From NCBI GenBank assembly GCA_005773095.1, contig SXHT01000271.1:1-5387 (forward strand): 5,387 bases of DNA, in the 5' to 3' direction. Numbering within the stretch: the stretch's first letter is position 1; every line of letters starts with the position of its first letter. The notes below the pieces were generated by a model, which saw only the letters and a program-made list of their open reading frames with translations, ran no database searches and was not told where the DNA came from. The position numbers and the translations under genes are program-made. The DNA is from Planctomycetaceae bacterium (GTDB taxonomy: Bacteria; Planctomycetota; Planctomycetia; Pirellulales; PALSA-1355). Positions 1 to 5,370 of this stretch are shown one piece after another.

Positions 1-21
1 CGAAAGCTCGTCGAATTCCAT
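1..21 (-). CDS. Partial GxxExxY-family protein, N-terminus only
   Basis: Read on the minus strand from 21 to 1, the sequence gives ATG and the residues MEFDELS before the window ends. That is how many GxxExxY proteins begin (a PD-(D/E)XK-like family of unknown role, about 125 residues, usually continuing into a V-I-G-x-A-x-E-V-H-like segment). The start codon is immediately preceded by tandem CACGAAG-type repeats, a context I associate with this family. Only seven codons are visible, so the diagnostic G-x-x-E-x-x-Y region lies outside the window. The gene would be divergent from the permease. The call rests on N-terminal resemblance plus the repeat context and could be chance. Confidence 0.42.
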
Positions 22-45
22 CTTCGTGTCTTCGTGTCCTTCGTG
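22..45. repeat. Three CTTCGTG short repeats upstream of the divergent gene
   Basis: CTTCGTG occurs at 22-28, 30-36 and 39-45, separated by one and two bases. On the minus strand these read CACGAAG and end directly at the ATG of the partial gene at position 21. Similar CACGAAG/GACACGAAG runs are widespread in environmental bacterial genomes just before GxxExxY genes. They occupy the place of the ribosome binding site. Their function is not known to me. Confidence 0.6.
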
Positions 46-156
46 GTTGCAATCCCCCGCGTCGCCGAGGTTCCAACGCTCTTGAGTGGCGAACGATCGA
101 GCTCAGCGACCCGGCCCACGAGGGCGTTCGACTGCAACCCGCACGGGCCAGGGCAG

Positions 157-251
157 GGGGAAAGGCACATTTTCCCGGGAACCACGTTGGACAACCTCCT
201 GACAGGACGATGCTCCTCTGGCGAATTCGCCGGGAAAATGAGGCAGTCCCC
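157..251. repeat. 95-bp imperfect palindromic repeat element, intergenic copy
   Basis: The left arm (157-178, starting GGGGAAAGGCACATTTT) and right arm (230-251, ending AAAATGAGGCAGTCCCC) are inverted copies matching at about 18 of 22 positions, around a 51-base centre. The right end, 235-253, matches 697-715 inside the permease gene at 18 of 19 bases, so the two are members of one dispersed family. The element carries no ORF of its own. It stops 25 bp before the TATAAT box of the permease promoter, so it forms the upstream flank of that promoter. Confidence 0.7.
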
Positions 252-254
252 GAC

Positions 255-282
255 TCGTGAACGGTTACCTGTTTCCTATAAT
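255..282 (+). promoter_or_regulatory. Probable promoter of the permease gene (TATAAT -10)
   Basis: A perfect TATAAT is at 277-282. With a 16-base spacer the -35 region is TCGTGA (255-260), a poor match to TTGACA, so the -35 is weak. Transcription would start near 289-291. This gives either a leaderless GTG start at 291 or a leader of about 16 nt before the ATG at 306. Confidence 0.5.
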
Positions 283-305
283 CTTGAACTGTGCCCGGCA
301 TTTTC

Positions 306-3300
306 ATGGACGCCATGATCTCACCCCGCAAATTCATTCTTGAAAGCCTTCGCCAGCATTGGCGGATTCACGTCGCTGTGGGTCTGGCCGTGGTGGCGGC
401 AACCGGGGTACTGACTGGGGCACTGGTGGTGGGCGACTCGGTGCGGGGCAGCTTGCGGCACCTGGCACTCGATCGCTTGGGACGGATTGACGAAGTGATC
501 GTGGCCGATCGATTTTTTCGTGCCGGGCTTACCGATGAACTCAAGGCCCAGCCGGAATTTACCAACCGGTTCGCCGACGCCCTGCCCGCCATCCTGGTGC
601 AATGCAGCGTCGAAACGACAGCGGAGAACCGTCCGCGAAAAAGGGGACAGGTATATTTTACTGCCGACCCATCGCGACGTTCGGTGCCGGTTCCGCAAAA
701 TGAGCCAGTCCCCGAGAGTTCCCGCAAAGCCCGAGCAGGCAAGGTCACCGTGCTTGGCATCGACGACATGTTTTGGTCGCTTGGGCGTGGGGCCAGCGTC
801 AAGCCGCTCACGGACAAGACGGTGATCCTCAATCTTCCCTTGGCCAATGAGCTGGGCGCCGGAGTTGGCGACGAGGTTATTCTGCGGGTCGGGCAAGCCA
901 GCCAGATTCCGGCCGACAGCCCGCTCGGCCGCAAGAGCGATTCCAGCCGCAACGTCCGGCTCACGGTTGCCGAGATCATTCCAGCCGAAGGCTTGGGGCG
1001 GTTCGGGTTGCGGCCGAACCAGCAGCTTCCGCTGAATGCGTTCGTGGCAACCGGGACTTTGCAATCGATGCTCGAACAGCCGGACAGGGTGAACGCAATT
1101 TTTGTGGCGGGTGCGAATCGCGAAAATGCAAGCGATGCCGACACGCTTCAATCGCTGCTGCATCCGACGCTGGGGGATCTCGGTTTTTTGCTCGAAACGA
1201 CGCCGCAAGGTTATGTGAATGTTACCAGCACGCGGATGCTGATCGATCCCGCAGCGGAGCGATCCGCACGCAAAGCACTTGCCGGCAACCGAACTCAAGA
1301 CGCGTTCACGTACCTTGCCAACTACATCAAGGCAGGCGATGGCAAGGCCAGGATTCCGTATTCCACAATCACCGCGATCGACTTGCGGGACAGGCCGCCG
1401 CTGGGGCCTTTCACGGCCGAGGATGGCGAAATCATTGGCCAGATTGCCGATGACGAGATCGTCCTCAATCGTTGGGCGGCCGATGATCTTATCCGACAGG
1501 GCGTTGCACTCAGGCCGGGGGACGAGATCGCCGTCGAATATTTCGAGCCAGAGAGCACTCATGGGGAAGTGCGCGAGAGGTCGGCAACATTTCGTCTCAA
1601 GGCCGTGGCGGAGATGACGCCGGTTGTCGCCGATCGCCACTTCACGCCGGAGCTTCCCGGCGTGACCGATCAGAAGTCGATCGCCAACTGGGATCCGCCG
1701 TTTCCCTACGATGAAGCGCGCGTCCGAAGTCGCAAGCCGCACGATGAGGACGAAGTCTATTGGCACGAGTACAAGGCCACGCCGAAGGCTTTCATTGCGC
1801 TGTCCAAAGGACGCCGGTTATGGGGGAGCCGATTCGGAAGCACGACCTCGATCCGCATTGTGCCCGGTGAACCCCCTCGCCCCAGCCCCGGGTACCCTTT
1901 GAGCGCCAAGGGAGAGGCAGGATTTGAAATCGACATCGAAAAACAATTGCTCGCCGCGCTTCAACCCGCCGAACTTGGCTATCAGTTCCTGCCGGTTAAG
2001 CAATGGGCGCTCGCGGCATCCTCCGGCACGACGCCGTTCAACGCGCTGTTTCTTGGGTTCAGCTTCTTTATCGTGGCCTCCGCGGTGATGCTCGTCGCGA
2101 TTCTGTTCCGGCTCGGCGTCGAGCAGCGAGCCGCCGAAATCGGCGTTCTGGCCGCCGTGGGACTGCGATGGCGGAAGATCGCGACGCTGCTGATGGGCGA
2201 GACCGTGCCGGTAACTGTGTTGTCGGGCCTCGTCGGAATGATTGTGGGTGTGGGTTACGCGTGGTTGATGCTGGTGGGCCTGAAGACCTGGTGGCTGGCT
2301 GCGATTGGCAGCCCTTTCTTGCGGCTCCACTGGACATGGCCCAGTTTGGCGATCGGCTTTGGCAGCGGCGTCGTGGTTTCCTTGATGACGATCGTCTGGA
2401 CACTGGGGCGAATGAGGCGGCTGGCGGTCAGACGCCTGTTAGCGGGGCAGGCGGGGGATGAGGTTGAAATCGGGGTAGCCCGCAATAGCAATCGTTGGTG
2501 GGTATTCGCCGGTTGGGGGTGCGCCGGGGCGGCCATTGCCGCGGCCCTGATTGCCCATCGATTAAGCAGAGAGGCGCAGGCTGGAGCATTTTTTGGCTCA
2601 GGCGCATGCGCACTCGTCGCGGCCCTGATGTTCGTGAACGATCGGCTGCGGAATGTCAATAGTAGCGGCCTCGTCCAGGGGGGACGCTTGGCGCTCGTCC
2701 GATTGGCGGTGCGGAATGCGAGCCGAAATCCACGGCGTAGTTCACTGACGATTGGTCTGGTCGCGGCGGCGGCGTTCTTGATCGTGGCAATCAGCGCGTT
2801 TCGACTCGATCCGTCGGCAGAAGGCACCGTCAAAACGAGCGGCAGCGGCGGCTTCGCGCTTGTGGCCGAAAGCAGCCAGCCGATTTACAAGGACATCAAT
2901 TCCGCGGAGGGCCGTGCCGATTTGGGATTCTCCAGGGACGACGATGCGGCCCTCGAAGGTTCCACCGCCTACGCTTTACGAGTTCAACCAGGCGACGACG
3001 CGAGTTGTTTAAATCTGTATCGAACGGCACAACCTCGCGCGATCGGCGTGCCCAAGGCTGTGATCGATCGCGGAGGTTTCGCCTGGGCCGGTTCGACGGC
3101 CCAGCAAAACCCTTGGCAGTTGCTCGACGCTCACCCCCCTCTCCCCCGTTGCGAGGGGGATGGCCGGGGGGGGGTAGCCAGCCCTGTTCCCGTCGTACTC
3201 GACGCAAATACGGCGACGTACAGTTTGCACCGAGGTCTTGGGGACACGTTCGACCTTACCGATGGCCAATCTCAACCGCTGAAAGTGCAAATCGTCGCTT

Positions 3301-3899
3301 TGCTCAAAAACAGCATCTTTCAGGGGGACGTGCTGATGAGCGAAGCCAATTTGCTGCGACACTTTCCCGGCGTGAACGGGTATCGGATGTTCTTGATCGA
3401 GACGCCCAGCGAGAAAGTCGACGCCGTTCAGTCGGCGCTCGAAGGCGCGCTGGGCGATTACGGCTTTGATAGCGAGTGGTCGACCGATCGCCTGACTAGT
3501 TTCTTCGCCGTGCAGAACACGTATCTTTCCACGTTTCAAAGCCTCGGCGGCCTGGGCTTGCTGCTGGGAACCTTCGGCCTGGCGGCGGTGCAGTTGCGCG
3601 GCGTGCTTGAGCGCCGTGGCGAATTGGCACTGTATCGGGCCATGGGATTTCGCCGCAGGCGGCTCAGTCGACTGGTGATGCTTGAAAACGGGGTGCTGCT
3701 TGTCGGCGGACTCGCGGTGGGCGTGGCGACTGCGCTCGTTGCCGTGTTGCCCCATTGGATAGGCGGCGATGCAATCGTGCCTTGGGAATCACTCGCGGTG
3801 ACCTTGTTGTTCGTGCTCGTCGTCGGCCTTGCCGCCGGCATGTTTGCCGTTCGCGCCGCGCTGAGCGGACCGGTTCTTGCGGCCCTTCGAAGTGACTAG
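306..3899 (+). CDS. Large ABC transporter permease with two FtsX-like domains
   Basis: Integral-membrane subunit of an ABC-type system of the FtsX/MacB/LolC class, 1197 residues from ATG 306. Visible order: cytoplasmic start; TM1 at about 21-43 running into G-D-S-V-R-G-S-L-R; a large extracytoplasmic domain (about 44-577); TM2-TM4 (578-603, 634-660, 682-701) forming the first FtsX module, with E-Q-R-A-A-E-I-G-V-L-x-A-V-G after TM2; TM5-TM6 (731-753, 764-782); TM7 (813-834); a second extracytoplasmic domain (835-1078); TM8-TM10 (1081-1101, 1128-1148, 1163-1185) with the matching E-R-R-G-E-L-A-L-Y-R-A-M-G-F. Such permeases transmit ATPase motion to the cell envelope, for example in lipoprotein or peptide export; the substrate is unknown. 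No ATPase gene is in the window. Start: no Shine-Dalgarno is visible; GTG 291 and ATG 315 are alternatives, and 315 (M-I-S-P-R-K-F) also fits a family-like N-terminus. Residues 113-136 and 943-957 are encoded by repeat-like DNA and look like insertions; 523-538 may be another. Confidence 0.9.
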   Translation: MDAMISPRKFILESLRQHWRIHVAVGLAVVAATGVLTGALVVGDSVRGSLRHLALDRLGRIDEVIVADRFFRAGLTDELKAQPEFTNRFADALPAILVQCSVETTAENRPRKRGQVYFTADPSRRSVPVPQNEPVPESSRKARAGKVTVLGIDDMFWSLGRGASVKPLTDKTVILNLPLANELGAGVGDEVILRVGQASQIPADSPLGRKSDSSRNVRLTVAEIIPAEGLGRFGLRPNQQLPLNAFVATGTLQSMLEQPDRVNAIFVAGANRENASDADTLQSLLHPTLGDLGFLLETTPQGYVNVTSTRMLIDPAAERSARKALAGNRTQDAFTYLANYIKAGDGKARIPYSTITAIDLRDRPPLGPFTAEDGEIIGQIADDEIVLNRWAADDLIRQGVALRPGDEIAVEYFEPESTHGEVRERSATFRLKAVAEMTPVVADRHFTPELPGVTDQKSIANWDPPFPYDEARVRSRKPHDEDEVYWHEYKATPKAFIALSKGRRLWGSRFGSTTSIRIVPGEPPRPSPGYPLSAKGEAGFEIDIEKQLLAALQPAELGYQFLPVKQWALAASSGTTPFNALFLGFSFFIVASAVMLVAILFRLGVEQRAAEIGVLAAVGLRWRKIATLLMGETVPVTVLSGLVGMIVGVGYAWLMLVGLKTWWLAAIGSPFLRLHWTWPSLAIGFGSGVVVSLMTIVWTLGRMRRLAVRRLLAGQAGDEVEIGVARNSNRWWVFAGWGCAGAAIAAALIAHRLSREAQAGAFFGSGACALVAALMFVNDRLRNVNSSGLVQGGRLALVRLAVRNASRNPRRSSLTIGLVAAAAFLIVAISAFRLDPSAEGTVKTSGSGGFALVAESSQPIYKDINSAEGRADLGFSRDDDAALEGSTAYALRVQPGDDASCLNLYRTAQPRAIGVPKAVIDRGGFAWAGSTAQQNPWQLLDAHPPLPRCEGDGRGGVASPVPVVLDANTATYSLHRGLGDTFDLTDGQSQPLKVQIVALLKNSIFQGDVLMSEANLLRHFPGVNGYRMFLIETPSEKVDAVQSALEGALGDYGFDSEWSTDRLTSFFAVQNTYLSTFQSLGGLGLLLGTFGLAAVQLRGVLERRGELALYRAMGFRRRRLSRLVMLENGVLLVGGLAVGVATALVAVLPHWIGGDAIVPWESLAVTLLFVLVVGLAAGMFAVRAALSGPVLAALRSD
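643..713. repeat. Palindromic repeat element inserted in frame in the permease gene
   Basis: The left arm GGGGACAGGTATATTTT (643-659) is inverted relative to the right arm AAAATGAGCCAGTCCCC (697-713), matching at 13 of 17 positions, with a 37-base centre containing a further short CCGA/TCGG pairing. It shares its right end with the intergenic element at 157-251. It encodes residues 113-136 of the permease (R-G-Q-V-Y-F to P-V-P), a polar and proline-rich stretch in the first extracytoplasmic domain just before the K-V-T-V-L-G-I-D-D segment. The reading frame stays open through it. Confidence 0.7.
1872..1918. repeat. Possible degenerate repeat insertion in the permease gene
   Basis: A C-rich stretch (CCCCCTCGCCCCAGCCCC, 1872-1889) followed by CCCTT and AAGGG arms around TGAGCGCC (1895-1912) resembles the C-rich/G-rich palindromes common in planctomycete genomes. 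It encodes P-P-R-P-S-P-G-Y-P-L-S-A-K-G-E-A (about residues 523-538), which looks like extra sequence between two conserved parts of the first extracytoplasmic domain. There is no second copy in the window, so this is weaker than the other two insertions. Confidence 0.3.
3133..3175. repeat. G/C-tract hairpin repeat inserted in frame in the permease gene
   Basis: Outer arms ACCCCCC (3133-3139) and GGGGGGT (3169-3175) and inner arms TCCCCC (3142-3147) and GGGGGA (3155-3160) make a two-tier imperfect hairpin. It includes an uninterrupted run of nine G at 3166-3174. It encodes H-P-P-L-P-R-C-E-G-D-G-R-G-G-V (residues 943-957) in the second extracytoplasmic domain, between N-P-W-Q-L-L-D and P-V-V-L-D-A-N. 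The composition and low complexity are unlike the rest of the gene and like dispersed C-rich/G-rich repeats known from planctomycete genomes. Confidence 0.55.
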
Positions 3900-3912
3900 C
3901 CCGCAAACGAAC

Positions 3913-3973
3913 CCGAAGCGTTCGCGAGGAAATTGCATGAGCGGCCTGGAGCCGGCGCTGGCGAATGCTTCGG
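3913..3973. other. Long-arm inverted repeat after the permease gene
   Basis: CCGAAGCGTTCGC (3913-3925) pairs with GCGAATGCTTCGG (3961-3973): 13-bp arms with a single G-U wobble in RNA, around a 35-base loop that is itself GC-rich. It begins 14 bp after the permease stop codon. A stable mRNA 3' hairpin or a transcription terminator is plausible, but no T-run follows (only ATTTG), so a classical intrinsic terminator is not supported. Confidence 0.45.
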
Positions 3974-4001
3974 ATTTGCCGGGTAATCACTGCGACAGGC
4001 A

Positions 4002-4015
4002 TTGCAGGGCTGCAA
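4002..4015. promoter_or_regulatory. Small dyad, possible operator
   Basis: TTGCAG-GG-CTGCAA is a perfect 6-bp dyad with a two-base centre. It lies 38 bp upstream of the -10 box for the small membrane protein. The position would suit an activator or repressor site. A 6-bp dyad in GC-rich DNA can also arise by chance. Confidence 0.2.
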
Positions 4016-4050
4016 CAGCAGCCATCACTCTGCCCCTAGCGGACTGCTTT

Positions 4051-4059
4051 TGTTAGAAT
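4051..4059 (+). promoter_or_regulatory. Extended -10 promoter of the small membrane protein gene
   Basis: TGTTAGAAT matches the extended -10 form TG-N-TATAAT with a single change (TAGAAT at 4054-4059). No convincing TTGACA lies 16-18 bp upstream (17-base spacing gives TGCCCC), as is usual for extended -10 promoters. Transcription would start near 4066, leaving a leader of about 70 nt. This implies the gene is transcribed independently of the permease. Confidence 0.5.
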
Positions 4060-4121
4060 CGCGGCAGCCCTTTGCTGACTTTTTGCCGTCTGCTTGGATC
4101 CTTTACCAATACAACCTGCTT

Positions 4122-4126
4122 GGGAG
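4122..4126 (+). promoter_or_regulatory. Ribosome binding site deciding the start at 4137
   Basis: GGGAG lies 10 bases before ATG 4137. The reading frame is open further upstream to a TTG at 4002, but that extension is not hydrophobic, crosses the promoter box and has no ribosome binding site. The Shine-Dalgarno-like motif therefore supports the ATG. Confidence 0.5.
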
Positions 4127-4136
4127 AACGATCGCC

Positions 4137-4694
4137 ATGCACTTCAATTTTATTTACGCGGTTGCGGCCGCTTTGCTGACGGTCGCCTGTTGGGGCGTAT
4201 ATGGCCCGGTGTTGCATCAGGGGCAGCGGTCGATGGGCGCGGTCGAGGATGGCAAACCAGTTCCCAGCCGGTTGCGGCCGCTGCTGTGCGTGGGCCTGGC
4301 GTACTTTTTAATCGCGGTGATCGTGCCGATCGGGCTGCTTTACACGGTCGGCGAGCGGGGTCAGTGGACGTTCGGCGGCACGCTTTGGAGTCTGGCCGCG
4401 GGGGCTGCTGGCGCCATCGGCGCGCTGGGCATCGTGATGGCGATCTCTTTCGGCGGCTCGCCTGTCTGGGTGATGCCGCTGGTGTTTGGCTGCGCGCCTG
4501 TCGTCAGTGTGTTCGCGACTAGATTTCTCACCCGCAGCAGTGAGGCGTTTAGCCCCTGGTTTCTCGCGGCGCTGGTGATTGTATCGATCGGCGCCGTGAT
4601 GACACTGGTCTTCGCGCCGAAAGGAGGACATGGAGCGAAGCCGAGAACCGCAGGGCCGGCTGTGCCGGCCGAAGCCGGCAGTCAATCCACATGA
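4137..4694 (+). CDS. Small multi-spanning membrane protein, possibly DMT-like transporter
   Basis: 185 residues with about five hydrophobic helices: 4-24, 49-71, 82-104, 108-128 and 139-160. The pattern of small-residue-rich helices (A-A-G-A-A-G-A-I-G-A-L-G in the third; P-L-V-F-G-C-A-P-V-V-S in the fourth) resembles half-size members of the drug/metabolite transporter superfamily (EamA/EmrE type). I do not recognise a precise family, and no substrate can be named. Residues 29-48 form a polar loop. The start at ATG 4137 is backed by GGGAG and by the extended -10 box upstream. The tail after residue 162 is not membrane-forming; residues 172-178 (A-G-P-A-V-P-A) are encoded exactly by a REP repeat and the following residues by its flank, so the natural C-terminus has probably been overwritten or extended. 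Its own promoter separates it from the permease; a shared pathway is not shown. Confidence 0.8.
   Translation: MHFNFIYAVAAALLTVACWGVYGPVLHQGQRSMGAVEDGKPVPSRLRPLLCVGLAYFLIAVIVPIGLLYTVGERGQWTFGGTLWSLAAGAAGAIGALGIVMAISFGGSPVWVMPLVFGCAPVVSVFATRFLTRSSEAFSPWFLAALVIVSIGAVMTLVFAPKGGHGAKPRTAGPAVPAEAGSQST
4650..4670 (+). repeat. REP copy 1, inside the 3' end of the membrane protein gene
   Basis: GCAG head (one change from GTAG) followed by the perfect hairpin GGCCGGCTGTGCCGGCC (7-bp stem, TGT loop, 4654-4670). It occupies exactly seven codons in frame, residues 172-178. A further GCCGGC follows at 4674-4679. Confidence 0.85.
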
Positions 4695-4703
4695 TGCGCA
4701 TTA

Positions 4704-4724
4704 GTAGGGCCGGCTGTGCCGGCC
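4704..4724 (+). repeat. REP copy 2
   Basis: GTAG head plus GGCCGGCTGTGCCGGCC, identical to copy 5. It starts 9 bases after the stop codon of the membrane protein and is 54 bases downstream of copy 1 in the same orientation. With copy 3 it forms a head-outward inverted pair, like a BIME. The hairpin could also act at the 3' end of the mRNA. Confidence 0.9.
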
Positions 4725-4747
4725 GGTTCCGAACCTAAACACTCTCC

Positions 4748-4768
4748 GGCCGGCACAGCCGGTCCTAC
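4748..4768 (-). repeat. REP copy 3, inverted
   Basis: On the minus strand this reads GTAG then a hairpin with one substitution (GGCCGGC-ACA-GCCGGTC on the plus strand), which still pairs through a G-T/G-U wobble. The 23-base spacer to copy 2 contains a perfect GGTTC-C-GAACC dyad (4725-4735). Confidence 0.85.
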
Positions 4769-4775
4769 ACTTTCT

Positions 4776-4796
4776 GGCCGGCACAGCCGGCCCCAC
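4776..4796 (-). repeat. REP copy 4, inverted, just before the transposase start
   Basis: Perfect hairpin GGCCGGCACAGCCGGCC (4776-4792) with a head of GTGG on the minus strand instead of GTAG. It repeats copy 3 in the same orientation 28 bases later. It ends 4 bases before the ATG of the transposase, so it covers the position of the ribosome binding site. Confidence 0.88.
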
Positions 4797-4800
4797 TGCC

Positions 4801-5370
4801 ATGCCCGATTGGCGACGTTACTTCGTCGAAGGTGGTTCGTACTTTTTCACGGTGGTGACACACCGGAGAACGATGATCTTTCAATCAAAACTGGCTCGCG
4901 ACATGCTTGGCAACCTGATGCGCGCATGTCGTCAGAAATGGCCATTTGAGGTCAACGCGCTCGTTTTGCTGCCAGACCATTTGCATTCGATTTGGACGTT
5001 GCCCAGCGGTGATGCTCGTTACTCGACCCGTTGGGGTTGGCTGAAGAAGGAGTTCACCAAAGCATGGTTAAGCACAGCTGGGCAAGAAGGACTGGTTTCA
5101 AGTGGTGGAATCCGCGACGGACGACGCGGAGTTTGGCAACCGAAGTTTTGGGAGCATACTCTTCGCGACGAGACAGATTTTGAGAACCACTTCGATTACA
5201 TCCACTTCAACCCGGTCAACCACGGATATGTGCCGCGGCCCGGGTTGTGGCCCTGGTCAAGTTTCCATGAGTGGGTGAAAAAGGGTGTATATCCGGCGAA
5301 TTGGGCGGAGCGGACCGACGAGGACCTGCTGAAGCGCTTTGAGCGCATCAAGGACACTGTGGGTGAGTAG
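4801..5370 (+). CDS. REP-associated tyrosine transposase (RAYT, Y1 HUH family)
   Basis: 189 residues, full length for the family. RAYTs are HUH single-strand nucleases that bind and cut REP sequences, recognising the GTAG-type head and hairpin. Visible: the N-terminal W-R-R-Y and G-G-S-Y-F-F-T-V-V-T (4-20); the HUH metal-binding pair H60-L-H62 in L-P-D-H-L-H-S-I-W; W112-Q113 in V-W-Q-P-K-F-W-E-H; the catalytic tyrosine Y133 in D-Y-I-H-F-N-P-V; and the C-terminal W-P-W-S-S-F (150-155) with Y-P-A-N-W. All key residues are present, so the enzyme is probably active. The ATG at 4801 fits the family N-terminus. It has no Shine-Dalgarno; REP copy 4 sits where one would be, so translation may be weak or affected by the hairpin. 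The TAG stop codon (5368-5370) lies in the GTAG head of REP copy 5. Confidence 0.95.
   Translation: MPDWRRYFVEGGSYFFTVVTHRRTMIFQSKLARDMLGNLMRACRQKWPFEVNALVLLPDHLHSIWTLPSGDARYSTRWGWLKKEFTKAWLSTAGQEGLVSSGGIRDGRRGVWQPKFWEHTLRDETDFENHFDYIHFNPVNHGYVPRPGLWPWSSFHEWVKKGVYPANWAERTDEDLLKRFERIKDTVGE

Noticed and set aside
34..318. Plus-strand open frame across the upstream region
   Set aside because: Its product runs through the CTTCGTG repeats, the palindromic element and the TATAAT box and overlaps the permease start; the composition is not protein-like.
321..1766. Long minus-strand open frame (481 codons) opposite the permease
   Set aside because: It is an antisense shadow: rich in R, P, H, C and Q without domains or membrane pattern, while the plus frame shows clear FtsX features across the same bases.
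3009..3755. Minus-strand open frame of 248 codons
   Set aside because: Antisense shadow in GC-rich coding DNA; no recognisable motif and no ribosome binding site or promoter.
3908..3924. Short CGAAC/GTTCG hairpin as an intrinsic terminator of the permease gene
   Set aside because: The stem is only 5 bp with no following T-run, and the longer 3913-3973 pairing competes with it.
4094..4522. Alternative plus-strand frame over the small membrane protein
   Set aside because: Arginine- and glycine-rich shadow frame; the overlapping frame from 4137 has five clear membrane helices.
4630..4704. 24-codon ORF after a strong AAGGAGG motif
   Set aside because: The motif is only 2 bases from the ATG, too close for initiation, and the peptide is encoded by REP DNA in another frame of the membrane protein gene.
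4766..4771. TACACT as a -10 box for the transposase
   Set aside because: Four of six matches only, partly inside REP copy 3, with no -35 partner at 16-18 bp.
4650..4796. Regularly repeated palindromes as a CRISPR array
   Set aside because: Copies are in both orientations, spacing is irregular (54, then 28 bases) and they flank a RAYT gene, so they are REPs.
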